From positions 1 to 36,546 of IMG/VR virus record IMGVR_UViG_3300033145_000380: a stretch of 36,546 bases of DNA. The stretch is one strand, 5' to 3'. This DNA comes from a virus. Numbering within the stretch: the stretch's first letter is position 1; every line of letters begins with the position of its first letter. Below the pieces are notes generated by a model. It did not search any database, was not told where the DNA came from, and saw nothing but the letters and a program-made list of their open reading frames with translations. Below are positions 22,372 through 30,678 of the stretch, in pieces. Position numbers and translations under genes: made by a program.

Positions 22372-23797
22372 CAAGGCCCTTTAAGATTTCTTGCATTTCG
22401 GGTCGTTCCTCCTTGAACTTCTCTGCCAGTTCTACGGGATTGTCGATAAATGACATCAGCCCGTATGCCGTATCCAACGGTAACACTTCCATGGCCTTTA
22501 CGAGTGTATCGATTTCCATGTCTACGTCCTTCGGGAACTTCCGCGTGAACGTGTACCTCAGATCCTTCGGGTCGATAATTATCTTTTTCATCTGCGCCCA
22601 AAACTCAGACAACAGCTTGAATTGCCGATCGTATCCTTTCTTGAACTTCCGTTCCGTAACGGAAGCAGACATTTCGAGGCGGAGCAATGACACCTGCCAG
22701 CCGATAACCCGCATGTCTCCGCCCTTATCATTTGACAGATCCATCGATTTTGAAAAGGAATAAATGTTTCTTCGGATTTCCTCAAGTACTGAATTCACAA
22801 ACTCGGCGGCGCCGCTCAAATCTTTTCCGGCGAATCCGATCTCGCCGTCTGCGGGAAGAGGCCAGATTCCCGTCTGTGAAAGCTGGTCCTCTAAGTCCTC
22901 GTCAAGTTTCATTCCGACACCGCGCGCCCACATGTAGGCCATACGGAGCTGCTGGATCTCGTTGGTAGCATCTGAAATAATGTCGTTGTATGCGTCTATC
23001 AATTCGGTTGCTTTCTCCGGTTCGCCCTTATCCTCTTCATTGTTCTGAAACTCGATGATTGGAACGCCGGTAAAAAAATGTGGCTGCTGTCCGGTATGTG
23101 CAAACGCCCCGGTCGCGGGTAAGGCAAGGTCTATCGTGAAAATACCGTCCTTATTTTCCCGGTAATAGGTGACGGTCTCGGAATCGTACAACTCGACACG
23201 GTACCTTTCCGTCGCGTCAACTTTGTTTCCTGCAGCAATGTCGATGTCGTATTCTCTCATAGTGAAGTACCGCATCCCTATGGTCGGTTCTTTCAGACTG
23301 GCGTCGCGGTACAGTACCGTTTCCCACGGTTCCGAGTTCATCAAGGACGCCTCTCCGTCCTCGGCAGAAACAAACAGGAGGCGATACATTTTGCCCGTAA
23401 CCGCCGCCATTTTTACGAGCTCGGAGTTCAGGTCTCCTGTATGGTTTTCGTGGGCGAAATCCTGCAGGAATTCACTCTCATTTTTTGCTTCGTCTGCATT
23501 AACTTTCCGTTGATCGATCTCTATAACAATCTCGTTGCCCATGTAACCGGTTTTTAGATCCACGATATCGCCGTAGAAATCATTCGGTATTTTGTCGTGA
23601 ACCTTTTCGTAGCTAGCGAATTCCTTGGAGAAGATGGGGACGCCTTCCTTGTCCTGCTTGTATCGCAGGTACAGTTTTCGCGTCCTGGCCCCCTCGGAAA
23701 TGTCATGTTCTTTGATGAGGTCATGGAGCATTTTCGAAACGATTAACTCGTTATCGGCCGCTATCGCATTTACTATGTCGGTGGTTGTCTGGGGCAT
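22346..23797 (-). CDS. portal protein (SPP1 gp6-like)
   Basis: 483 residues, ATG 23797 with GGAGGTAGTAAC upstream, directly after the large terminase gene. It contains RTRKLYLRYKQDKEGVPIFS at the start, then AVTGKMYRLLFVSAEDG, MAYMWARGVGMKLDEDLEDQ centrally and an acidic C-terminus with EMQEILKGLDDAENELE. The pattern and length fit the SPP1/DUF1073-type portals. It forms the dodecameric ring for DNA entry and exit and contacts terminase, tail connector and minor head protein. Confidence 0.9.
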   Translation of the reverse strand: MPQTTTDIVNAIAADNELIVSKMLHDLIKEHDISEGARTRKLYLRYKQDKEGVPIFSKEFASYEKVHDKIPNDFYGDIVDLKTGYMGNEIVIEIDQRKVNADEAKNESEFLQDFAHENHTGDLNSELVKMAAVTGKMYRLLFVSAEDGEASLMNSEPWETVLYRDASLKEPTIGMRYFTMREYDIDIAAGNKVDATERYRVELYDSETVTYYRENKDGIFTIDLALPATGAFAHTGQQPHFFTGVPIIEFQNNEEDKGEPEKATELIDAYNDIISDATNEIQQLRMAYMWARGVGMKLDEDLEDQLSQTGIWPLPADGEIGFAGKDLSGAAEFVNSVLEEIRRNIYSFSKSMDLSNDKGGDMRVIGWQVSLLRLEMSASVTERKFKKGYDRQFKLLSEFWAQMKKIIIDPKDLRYTFTRKFPKDVDMEIDTLVKAMEVLPLDTAYGLMSFIDNPVELAEKFKEERPEMQEILKGLDDAENELE

Positions 23798-23801
23798 GTT
23801 A

Positions 23802-25094
23802 CTACCTCCGGGGTCTATATCCCCTGAATCCTGGTTTGATTATCGGGGCGGAGTTATAATCTAACTCGGTTATAATATATCTTAAAACATCCGGCCCGTC
23901 ATCGTCCACCTTCAGCGGTTCTTCCTTGTACGGTTTTCCGTCCTCGTATGGCCGCCACCGATAGGTTCCAATCTGACGTATCAATTCGGTGCACGTATCG
24001 AAAATCATCACGCGGGGCCTGCCGTCGATCTGTTCTGCCATTCGTTGCGCGGTGTATTCAATCCCCAGCTTCACTGCCTTATTTGCCGGTTTTGTCGAGA
24101 TATCATGAGACTCATATTCAAGCCGTTCCTGCGCGTCATGATCCGAAACAGTCCAGATATATTTTTCCCCTTTGTCGATAATCTTGCCATCTGCGTTTTT
24201 CTTTTCGCCGGACAATTCCTTTATCTTTTGGGCATGGTCATTTATCAGAGTATGTGATTTGAAGTACTCGCGGTAGATATAGAGCCTGCCGTCTGGATCT
24301 ACCGCGCCCCACAACATGACAAACGGATGGACGGTCCCGAAGTCGATACCGCGGACTCTCTGCCAATCTGCCGGAATCTCGAACGGCTTACAGGTATGCT
24401 TATCTCGTTCGAATCCTTCGTAGATTATTCCCTCGGCAGCTACCCATAGGCCCTTGATTCTACGGTCATACCACATGCCTTTTGGTGTATTCCGTTTTAC
24501 GGTTTCCACGTATTCAGCGGAAAGCGTTTCATTGTCTTCGAGGTTGAAATGGAATGACTTGATTGCCAGGTTGCCGTTGACATCGGTAAGTCCACTCCGG
24601 TCTACGTAATCGGTCTTGACTGTATGATAGGGATGGTCCGGGTTTGTGTCCCAGAATATCCTGGAACCGTTTCCGCTGCATCGCTGGAACGCCTCGACGA
24701 TACTATTCGGATGGTGAGTAGTTACCTCGTTCGCATACCAGCCATACCCAGTCATTCCTTGCATGGGCTTATACGAATTCTCTTTATCGGTTCCGAAACA
24801 ATTCACTTTATGAGGGCCGAGATTGAATCTGCCGAATTGATCCAGGGTGATATTCTTGCCGGTAATATCTGCCAGCGGCTTTACTATGTTTCTCTCAACC
24901 GAACCGATGGTATACCCGGTAACAATAAAATCCTTTGATGGCTTTTCGAATGAGTAAACGTGCGACAACCACAACATATTATCTGCATGGGTTTTGCCGG
25001 AACGGACAGCGCCTTCAAGGATAAGATGGCGCGGCTGATGGGCATTGAAATACTTGATAATCTCGTATTGTTTATCGCAAAGAGGGCCTTTCAT
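23802..25094 (-). CDS. terL: terminase large subunit
   Basis: 430 residues, ATG 25094 overlapping the small terminase stop by 4 bases. ATPase: Walker A GAVRSGKT (28-35), a Walker B-like region around YGWYANEVTT (about 120) and a following SRIFWDTNPDHPYH coupling segment. Nuclease: RGIDFGTVHPFVMLWGAVDP (about 240), then a second acidic region near DHDAQERLEYESHD and a late DDDGPDVLRY. This is the usual two-domain order of headful-type TerL proteins. It powers DNA packaging into the head with the small subunit and portal. Confidence 0.95.
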   Translation of the reverse strand: MKGPLCDKQYEIIKYFNAHQPRHLILEGAVRSGKTHADNMLWLSHVYSFEKPSKDFIVTGYTIGSVERNIVKPLADITGKNITLDQFGRFNLGPHKVNCFGTDKENSYKPMQGMTGYGWYANEVTTHHPNSIVEAFQRCSGNGSRIFWDTNPDHPYHTVKTDYVDRSGLTDVNGNLAIKSFHFNLEDNETLSAEYVETVKRNTPKGMWYDRRIKGLWVAAEGIIYEGFERDKHTCKPFEIPADWQRVRGIDFGTVHPFVMLWGAVDPDGRLYIYREYFKSHTLINDHAQKIKELSGEKKNADGKIIDKGEKYIWTVSDHDAQERLEYESHDISTKPANKAVKLGIEYTAQRMAEQIDGRPRVMIFDTCTELIRQIGTYRWRPYEDGKPYKEEPLKVDDDGPDVLRYIITELDYNSAPIIKPGFRGYRPRR

Positions 25095-25579
25095 TTGCTC
25101 TCAATGGTTCCGATTGCGCGGACCGCTGCCGCCAGTTCTTTCGCGGTGTCATCGTAGCTGTTCAGGACTTCCTGGCGATCGCGCCAATCTTCGGGCAACC
25201 TGTTCTTCAGCCAGAAAATTAAGCTGGTTGAGTTTTCCTTAATCCATTTTCGCCGTTCTACAGATCCGGTAACTTCGCCGTCCGCATCATAAAACGTTTC
25301 GGTTTCGACGACAAAATACCCAAGCCCTGACTTTAGAAGTGCCGCTATCGCCTTATCGTCGGGGGTTTCCTTGCCTCTCTTTAGCGCCTTCCTGAACTCG
25401 GGATAATCTTTTTTCCATTTGTGAAAAGTAGATTCTGCGATCTGAAACCGAACCGCCATGTCCTTGTCGATCATTCCGTGCATAGCCATAAGTTCAACGG
25501 CAAGCGGCGCATACTTGGCATGATACACAGTCGGCCTGCCTGCCTTCTTTTTCACGGCTGGTTTTTTCTTTTTCGCCAT
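25091..25579 (-). CDS. terS: terminase small subunit
   Basis: 162 residues from ATG 25579. An upstream frame with ten more residues has no ribosome binding site. A basic start (MAKKKKPAVKKKAGRPTVYH) leads to a helix-turn-helix: AVRFQIAESTFHKWKKDYPE, where the AESTFHKWK helix reads DNA. The C-terminal part has RKWIKENSTSLIFWLKNRLP, an oligomerisation segment typical of TerS. It recognises phage DNA and hands it to TerL. The gene opens the packaging operon from the divergent region at 25580-25709. Confidence 0.85.
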   Translation of the reverse strand: MAKKKKPAVKKKAGRPTVYHAKYAPLAVELMAMHGMIDKDMAVRFQIAESTFHKWKKDYPEFRKALKRGKETPDDKAIAALLKSGLGYFVVETETFYDADGEVTGSVERRKWIKENSTSLIFWLKNRLPEDWRDRQEVLNSYDDTAKELAAAVRAIGTIESK

Positions 25580-25593
25580 AACAAAGAGTATGT

Positions 25594-25622
25594 ATACAAA
25601 ACTACACATTTACAATAGGCAA
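25594..25622 (-). promoter_or_regulatory. possible promoter before the terminase genes
   Basis: Minus-strand TTGCCT (25617-25622) and TTGTAT (25594-25599), spacer 17 bp. The transcript would start near 25587, only about 8 bases before ATG 25579, so the leader would be very short. The region also holds the palindrome-like GTATAC. Moderate match only. Confidence 0.4.
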
Positions 25623-25651
25623 AAGAATTCGAATTATTTTTCATTAACCTA

Positions 25652-25680
25652 TTGACGTTTACCGTAATGCAATATAATAT
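25652..25680 (+). promoter_or_regulatory. promoter of the inverted small gene at 25710
   Basis: TTGACG (25652-25657) and TAATAT (25675-25680), spacer 17 bp, in an AT-rich stretch. It faces away from the terminase promoter, making a divergent region. The ribosome binding site AAGGAG follows at 25698-25703. Confidence 0.6.
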
Positions 25681-25709
25681 AATAGATAACAATGATTAAG
25701 GAGAACGAA

Positions 25710-25898
25710 ATGATAACGCAGACTTTTGAAAACAAAAGGCTTGGCTTGAAATCACATGTAATTATGATGAGGTTCAACAAGAAAATTCAGTATGGCGTGG
25801 ACGTATTCAATACCGCAGAGCATGAGTTTATTCCGCATGTTGAGTTTTTTCCTACTGAAAAGAAAGCAGTTCGATATGCCAAGATTTGCGTAGTGTAA
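25710..25898 (+). CDS. small inverted gene between DUF115 and terminase genes, 62 aa
   Basis: ATG 25710 is preferred because AAGGAG lies at 25698-25703; an ATG at 25692 lies upstream of that site. The product (MITQTFENKRLGLKSHVIMM, then KKIQYGVDVFNTAEHEF) is a compact alpha/beta protein with no known motif. It is the only rightward gene inside the leftward late block and has its own promoter and terminator. That is the usual form of a moron, expressed apart from lytic genes. Function unknown. Confidence 0.6.
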   Translation: MITQTFENKRLGLKSHVIMMRFNKKIQYGVDVFNTAEHEFIPHVEFFPTEKKAVRYAKICVV

Positions 25899-25904
25899 AG
25901 AAAG

Positions 25905-25942
25905 AGCCCCCGGCTAAACTGGGTCCGGGGGCTGCTTTTTTT
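25905..25942 (+). terminator. rho-independent terminator
   Basis: AGCCCCCGG (25905-25913) pairs with CCGGGGGCT (25925-25933), 9 bp, then GC and seven T. It ends the inverted small gene. The T-run touches the last base of the DUF115 stop codon on the other strand, so little bases are left between the two convergent genes. Confidence 0.9.
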
Positions 25943-27431
25943 ATTCTTTGTTTTTATTCCACGCTATCAGCTGCCGAACGCGTCGCATATTTTTGTCAAT
26001 GTCAACCGAATGTTTCTTCTCCAGCTTTCCTTCTTTGCAGTTGGGGCATTCATCGCCTGAGTGATCCTTGCCATCATTGGGCATGGCTTCTATTCCGCAT
26101 TTCGCGCAAGTCAATTTCGTATTCATCTGGACCATAAAATTATTCAGTTCGATTTCCGGGTTCTCACTTTCGATAAAATTGTATCCTACGGGATCGTCTG
26201 CCGTTTCGATAACGTAGCAGCCGATGCTGGCCAGGTACCGATCCGCATGTTTATGTACCCATTCCTGTTTTCGCTTGGTGCCTTTCCTGCCTTGAGTGAG
26301 CACGACTTTATTCACGTCCATGTAGGGCATTTCGGTAATCGTGCCGTGGTCCGTGGTATACGCCGAACTCCCGAGTAGCCGCCATGCCGAGATCATATTT
26401 TTCTTGTAGAAATTCATAATCTTGGTTGAATGTAGTCCGTTATTACTCATGACGGGCTTGTCTTGGTTCCGGCGGATCTCTTCCGGCGTGGGCGGTACGA
26501 ACGGGTGAATATGTTCTTCCCACTCGCACGGTATCACTACCGGAGGTGCATTCCCGCCCAGTTCTGCCACGGTTTCCGGTGTTTTGACCGTGTAGCTGGT
26601 AAACCTTGATTTGCCCGAATGGAACCCAAAGTCACAACCGGCGAGAAACATAACGCCGTACCCGAGGCGGTCGGCAGCAAACAACTGCAACGGCGGGCTA
26701 CAGGCGAAGATTGTAACCTCGGTACGTATCAGCATATTGAATATGGCCTTGTTTCGATCCCCGACCCGTTCGGAATACATATTCCGCTGTGTGGTAGCAT
26801 AAAACGAATCGGGCCTTCCGGAATTCTGCCGGTACAGGAGTATGTCATTCGGCCATTTCTCGATCAGATCCGGCCATACTCCCGGATGCGTGATAAGTTT
26901 AGTCCTGGTACGCGACCAGTTATAACCCTCAACTTCGGCCCAACTCTCGAACGGATCGAGTGCCACAATGTGAGTCGGTTCTATGCCGTGATACACCAGC
27001 GAGAGGGCATGAGAAGGCGAGCAGATAATCCCGCCTTGCCACAATTTCAGCGCCGGCATTGCATCGTCCAGGCTAGGCCCCGATCCGATGATGAAACACG
27101 GCACACCGCCAACCTTCGGTTCGTCGTTCAGATCCCTTGCGCGGCCGTCGGCAATCAGCCGGCGGATGGTATGCAGGTTCACCCCGGAATTATATTCCTC
27201 GTGGATAAGCTGCTTAGTAGCTGTCCCGGCGTTGTATGTGTCCGAATTGCTTCGGATACTGGACTCGTTGTGCATGTCGTTAATTGTTTCTACGATTTCT
27301 GTTTCGGGCCTGCCAAGTTCTTTTTTCAACGCGGCGTTCTCGTTTTGTAGTCTTTCTACCCCGTCGCCGATAGTGTCCAGTTTCGAGAGAATGACTTCCC
27401 CCTTTTCTTCAACGCTACTTTTCTTTGCCAT
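25941..27431 (-). CDS. DUF115 (MptE/Maf-like) protein with C-terminal zinc ribbon
   Basis: 496 residues, ATG 27431 with GGAGG twelve bases upstream, overlapping the cytidylyltransferase end by 17 bases. Residues about 110-160 give PCFIIGSGPSLDDAMPALK, then a SPSHALSLVYHGIEP helix and IVALDPFES, the DUF115 signature (GSGPSLD at 116-122). Family members are Maf-like flagellin glycosylation factors and MptE. The C-terminus has a four-Cys zinc ribbon (TCAKCG, then DECPNCKEG). Next to a CMP-sugar synthetase a nonulosonic-acid transferase role is attractive, but inferred. The N-terminal coiled coil (10-45) is an addition. Confidence 0.75.
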   Translation of the reverse strand: MAKKSSVEEKGEVILSKLDTIGDGVERLQNENAALKKELGRPETEIVETINDMHNESSIRSNSDTYNAGTATKQLIHEEYNSGVNLHTIRRLIADGRARDLNDEPKVGGVPCFIIGSGPSLDDAMPALKLWQGGIICSPSHALSLVYHGIEPTHIVALDPFESWAEVEGYNWSRTRTKLITHPGVWPDLIEKWPNDILLYRQNSGRPDSFYATTQRNMYSERVGDRNKAIFNMLIRTEVTIFACSPPLQLFAADRLGYGVMFLAGCDFGFHSGKSRFTSYTVKTPETVAELGGNAPPVVIPCEWEEHIHPFVPPTPEEIRRNQDKPVMSNNGLHSTKIMNFYKKNMISAWRLLGSSAYTTDHGTITEMPYMDVNKVVLTQGRKGTKRKQEWVHKHADRYLASIGCYVIETADDPVGYNFIESENPEIELNNFMVQMNTKLTCAKCGIEAMPNDGKDHSGDECPNCKEGKLEKKHSVDIDKNMRRVRQLIAWNKNKE

Positions 27432-28215
27432 ATTCGTAATAAACCTCCGGGCCTCGGCCCTTTAATATTTTGTGTTCCATGAACAATTCCACCATCTCTA
27501 AATCCTGATCATCGTCTATGTCATAAGTCTGCCACGCCCGACACGGCACGTAATACAACATCGCAGTACCGAGGATCATTGCATAAGTGACAATATCCCC
27601 GTCAACCTCGTCGTCCTTTATCGCCGTGGACTCGAAGTACCATTCTACCTTCCTGTTCGATTCCCGGTACCTGTCGGCCCACATGATATTCATGGCACCA
27701 GCCGGGATGATAGCCTTTTTACTCTTGTCAACATAGTGCATTATGCAGATTTTTTCTTCCGGCTTCCGTATCCGTCGGTACGAAACTACTTCCTGGACCT
27801 CTGCGCCCAGGACCACCTGCTTGCCGACTCCAATAGGCATATCCTCGGCCTCCTGGAAACGTTCATACAAACGGTCTATGTCATCGGGAAACAGCAACGG
27901 GCTCGTTGCCAATTTGCACAGAAACGGCTCATGTGTGGTATGAAGATCTAGAACGTCGAGCGCGTGTTCAAACGGCACGTTTGCCGCGAACGCCTTATCC
28001 TGTAACCATCCCGGCCGCCAAATAATCTTCGCGCCGTACTGTTCACATATCTCCGCGATTTCGGGCGACTCGGTACTGACATACACCTCATCGATACAAT
28101 GGGCAGCCTTTGCTTGGATGACCGACCACGCTACAAGGGGAATCCCGCAGATTTCCCTGAATGCCTTACGCGGTAGCCTGACTGATGTCGCATGCTGTGG
28201 GATAATGCAGATCAT
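27415..28215 (-). CDS. CMP-sugar synthetase (acylneuraminate/KDO cytidylyltransferase family)
   Basis: 266 residues, ATG 28215, overlapping the upstream gene by 4 bases. The N-terminus has the cytidylyltransferase pattern: IIPQHATSVRLPRKAFREIC with the RLPRK nucleotide loop (14-18), then GIPLVAWSVIQAK and VYVSTESPEIAEICEQYGAK. Such enzymes activate sialic, legionaminic or pseudaminic acids, or KDO, with CTP. I cannot tell which sugar. Its coupling to the DUF115 gene suggests the two modify a glycan or protein, possibly a host surface structure. Length is slightly longer than the family minimum. Confidence 0.85.
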   Translation of the reverse strand: MICIIPQHATSVRLPRKAFREICGIPLVAWSVIQAKAAHCIDEVYVSTESPEIAEICEQYGAKIIWRPGWLQDKAFAANVPFEHALDVLDLHTTHEPFLCKLATSPLLFPDDIDRLYERFQEAEDMPIGVGKQVVLGAEVQEVVSYRRIRKPEEKICIMHYVDKSKKAIIPAGAMNIMWADRYRESNRKVEWYFESTAIKDDEVDGDIVTYAMILGTAMLYYVPCRAWQTYDIDDDQDLEMVELFMEHKILKGRGPEVYYEYGKEK

Positions 28216-28646
28216 TTTTTAGCCGTTTTCGGTTTCGGCTTGTCGGCCTTCGGTTCGGGCGCGTCCGGTTCCTGGATTGGTTCGGGGATCTCGTTGCCGA
28301 CCGAGATGATATACATACCGCCGCAGTGCGGACAGATGTGAAACCCGTCTACCGCCGCCTTGATCCAGTCTTTCTTCGGTGTAGCCGTCCCGCAGGCCAC
28401 ACACTTGAAATAATCATCGTTCTTGAATTTCTTCGCCATACCCAACTCCCATGTACTAGATTTTGATACCTTATTTCCAAGCATCACGAGCATAGAATCC
28501 ATGTGTTGCAACAATTTTCTCGCGATGGTTTTTTCCTCATCGGTTTGCCCGAATTGCGTTCCAAGATTCAAGGCTGTTTCCAAAGCATCCCACGCCATCG
28601 CCTTGATTACGTGCGTTTCGTTCGGTGTAATTTGGTGACTGCTCAT
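28212..28646 (-). CDS. zinc-ribbon protein between permease and cytidylyltransferase genes, 144 aa
   Basis: ATG 28646 with GGGAGGGG upstream, overlapping the MalG-like gene by 4 bases and the cytidylyltransferase by 4. The first 70 residues are helical (MAWDALETALNLGTQFGQTD), then a zinc ribbon: FKCVACGT and HICPHCGGM (CxxC and CxxC). The C-terminus is Pro/Lys-rich, PEPIQEPDAPEPKADKPKPK. I do not recognise it. It resembles phage zinc-ribbon proteins and ties the sugar module to the phage operon by overlaps. Confidence 0.65.
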   Translation of the reverse strand: MSSHQITPNETHVIKAMAWDALETALNLGTQFGQTDEEKTIARKLLQHMDSMLVMLGNKVSKSSTWELGMAKKFKNDDYFKCVACGTATPKKDWIKAAVDGFHICPHCGGMYIISVGNEIPEPIQEPDAPEPKADKPKPKTAKK

Positions 28647-29455
28647 TTCTCAACCCCTCCCAGGACAGTAGTAAAATACTTATTCGCAACCGCAAATATC
28701 AGAACCAGCGGCAGTAACAAAACAACACCCGCCGCCAAGGATTGCCCTATCGGATTCAGATTCGTCTCAGATCCGCCACCTCGCAGCATTACAGTTCGTG
28801 TAAGCCCGACAAGCAACGTCTGTACTCGCGGTCTCTGCAATACCAGCATTTGCCACATATAGTCTTGTAGGCTGGCAATCGCGGCGAACAGGGCAAGTGC
28901 TGTGATTATCGGCCTGGATACCGGCACCACAATTCGGGCAAGTATCTGTAGTTCAGTGGCACCGTCCATCCTCGCGGATTCAAGAATCGACCCCGGAACC
29001 GTAGAAAAAAAAGCCCGTGCCAGGAACATGCCAACCGGAGAAAACCCCGTGGCGAGAATTACGGCAGTCAACGTGCCGGACATACCGAGTTTATTTATCA
29101 CCACAAACAGCGGTACAATGATCGAGATCCGGGGTATCATAATCCCGGCAAGCAGAAACAGCCAGAGGACTCGCTGCGCCTTGAACTCGTAGAACGCGAA
29201 CGAGTACCCCGCCGATACCGACAATCCTACCGACAATGTTACTGACAACGCAACCGTCAATATCGTGTTGATTGCCCACCGTGGAACCGCGGACTGTCCG
29301 AGCAGCCTGCCGTAATTTTCCAGCGTAGGATCTTCCGGAAATATCCGGGGCGGCATCATCATGACACCGTAGGAATCCTGCAGGCTGCCGGTGAACATCC
29401 AGTAGACCGGCGCGAGGAGGAGGAGGAACAGGATTATTAGGATGGGGCGGGTCAC
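28643..29455 (-). CDS. sugar ABC transporter permease, MalG/UgpE type
   Basis: 270 residues, GTG 29455 overlapping the upstream permease stop by 4 bases. Six membrane segments are visible, the last being VLLLPLVLIFAVANKYF. The conserved EAA loop, which contacts the ATPase, is at about 159-182: ESARMDGATELQILARIVVP. Order and features match the second permease of CUT1 carbohydrate importers. No ATPase gene lies nearby, so it would need a host ATPase such as the shared MsmX/UgpC type. Finding a CUT1 permease inside a phage operon is unusual. Confidence 0.9.
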   Translation of the reverse strand: MTRPILIILFLLLLAPVYWMFTGSLQDSYGVMMMPPRIFPEDPTLENYGRLLGQSAVPRWAINTILTVALSVTLSVGLSVSAGYSFAFYEFKAQRVLWLFLLAGIMIPRISIIVPLFVVINKLGMSGTLTAVILATGFSPVGMFLARAFFSTVPGSILESARMDGATELQILARIVVPVSRPIITALALFAAIASLQDYMWQMLVLQRPRVQTLLVGLTRTVMLRGGGSETNLNPIGQSLAAGVVLLLPLVLIFAVANKYFTTVLGGVEK

Positions 29456-30261
29456 CCTTCAATCCTCCGTTTAACAATCGTCAATCCTGCAGTAACAGCC
29501 AGCAACACAACCGCCTGTGCCGATGCCAGCCCGAACCGCCCGAACTGAAATGCCTCGCGGTAGATATGAAATGTCACCGTTGCAGTATACGAATACGGCG
29601 CCAGGGCATAAATCGTTTCGAATATCTGCAGGCTGGCTATCATCGCCAACAACGTCACCAATGCCAGCATGGGCCTGAGTAACGGAACGATGATACTCCG
29701 CTTGATTCTCGCGCCGGTAGCCCCGTCCATCTTTGCCGCGTCGTACAGGCTGGTATCAATACCGAGAATACCAGCAAGGAGAATAATCGTGGTTCCTCCC
29801 AGTCCTGCCGTAACCACGATCAACGCGATTGCCGGAATCGCGGTTCCTGCCTGCGCGAACCATGCGATACTGTGTTTCCCCAACATCCAATTCACCGGTC
29901 CTTGACTATGGAAAATCCATCGCCATGATTGCGCGATGATAATCCCGGCCGCCAATGCCGGAACGTAGAATATAATCCTTACCGCGTCATGCCAGCATTT
30001 CCGGAAATTGAATACCGACAACGCAACCATGAGCGCGGTACCGGTTTGCCCGACAACCATAATCAGCATGTAGAACGCCGAGTTCAGCCATGACCGCATA
30101 AACGTAGAATCGGTAAACGCCTGGACATAATTCCCCATGCCGACAAATTCCGTTGTGATGAAATTCGTTTTCAACATCGAGTATTGAATCAGGGTAACAA
30201 TCGGCCATGCAGAGAACACAATAGCGAATAGTAGGGCCGGGGCGAGAAGGATGTATTTCAC
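29452..30261 (-). CDS. sugar ABC transporter permease, MalF/UgpA type
   Basis: 269 residues, GTG 30261 overlapping the upstream small gene by 4 bases. N-terminal signal-anchor helix (ILLAPALLFAIVFSAWPIV), six membrane segments, and the EAA loop at about 173-197: YDAAKMDGATGARIKRSIIV then PLLRP. It pairs with the next gene to form the transmembrane channel of a CUT1-type importer. Length is shorter than full MalF and typical of UgpA/MsmF. The sugar cannot be named from sequence alone. Confidence 0.9.
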   Translation of the reverse strand: MKYILLAPALLFAIVFSAWPIVTLIQYSMLKTNFITTEFVGMGNYVQAFTDSTFMRSWLNSAFYMLIMVVGQTGTALMVALSVFNFRKCWHDAVRIIFYVPALAAGIIIAQSWRWIFHSQGPVNWMLGKHSIAWFAQAGTAIPAIALIVVTAGLGGTTIILLAGILGIDTSLYDAAKMDGATGARIKRSIIVPLLRPMLALVTLLAMIASLQIFETIYALAPYSYTATVTFHIYREAFQFGRFGLASAQAVVLLAVTAGLTIVKRRIEG

Positions 30262-30539
30262 GAAAGACCGCCGTGAAAACGTTGATGTTCTGCTTCTAAC
30301 TCTGGATTGCTCCCTTTCTTCACAAAAAACGCATAACCAAATTCATCATGATTGTCCGCGAAGGCATACTTTACCAGTATTTTCTCTCCAAATACGTTAG
30401 CGGGAACCAGTCTTGCATCAACCGGTATTACTGCCGTGCCACTTGGCGTTGCCATTGTTTCACAAAAGAAGCCCTCCGTTGCTTTTACGTAATTGAGCAA
30501 GCCATGATCTATGTTTTCATCAAAATATTTATCGTACAT
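30258..30539 (-). CDS. small protein between binding protein and permease genes, 93 aa
   Basis: ATG 30539, stop overlapping the permease start by 4 bases (GTGA). Beginning MYDKYFDENIDHGLLNYVKA, it has a beta-rich middle (AVIPVDARLVPANVFGEKIL) and an alpha/beta end with FADNHDEFGYAFFVKKGSN. There are no membrane segments. A longer start at 30584 would run through the tRNA-like segment. I do not recognise the family. Coupling suggests co-function with the transporter, or a phage gene trapped in the operon. Confidence 0.5.
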   Translation of the reverse strand: MYDKYFDENIDHGLLNYVKATEGFFCETMATPSGTAVIPVDARLVPANVFGEKILVKYAFADNHDEFGYAFFVKKGSNPELEAEHQRFHGGLS

Positions 30540-30540
30540 A

Positions 30541-30565
30541 CGGCACTCGCGGGAGTCGAACCCGC
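30541..30565 (-). other. tRNA 3'-end-like segment (T-arm plus acceptor strand)
   Basis: On the minus strand GCGGG-TTCGACT-CCCGC (30549-30565) is a perfect T-arm with the TTCGANT loop consensus, followed by GAGTGCCG, an acceptor-like strand. No D-arm or proper 5' acceptor partner lies at the right distance (the best upstream partner gives a molecule about 57 nt long), so it is not a full tRNA. Such fragments are typical of phage attachment sites in tRNA genes, or of remnants carried with captured host DNA. It touches the start codon at 30539. Confidence 0.45.
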
Positions 30566-30598
30566 AGACCCGGCTAAATCTCATTGCCTGTCAGCGCC

Positions 30599-30673
30599 AA
30601 AAATCGGGATAGGATGTATGAAGGGGAGAACGTCTACCCACCCCTTTGTTACCTCCGGGGCATCCCATCCCGA
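30599..30673 (-). terminator. long hairpin terminator or stabiliser after the binding-protein gene
   Basis: On the minus strand 13 bases (30661-30673) pair with 13 bases (30604-30616), one G-U, and five T follow (30599-30603). The 44-nt loop can form CCCC/GGGG sub-hairpins. It starts six bases after the stop of the binding protein. Partial termination here would give more binding protein than permease, as seen in other sugar ABC operons. Confidence 0.6.
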
Positions 30674-30678
30674 ACAAA

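Noticed and set aside
30541-30600. Complete tRNA gene
   Set aside because: The T-arm is perfect but a D-arm and a full anticodon stem are missing; the best 5' acceptor partner gives a molecule about 57 nt long.
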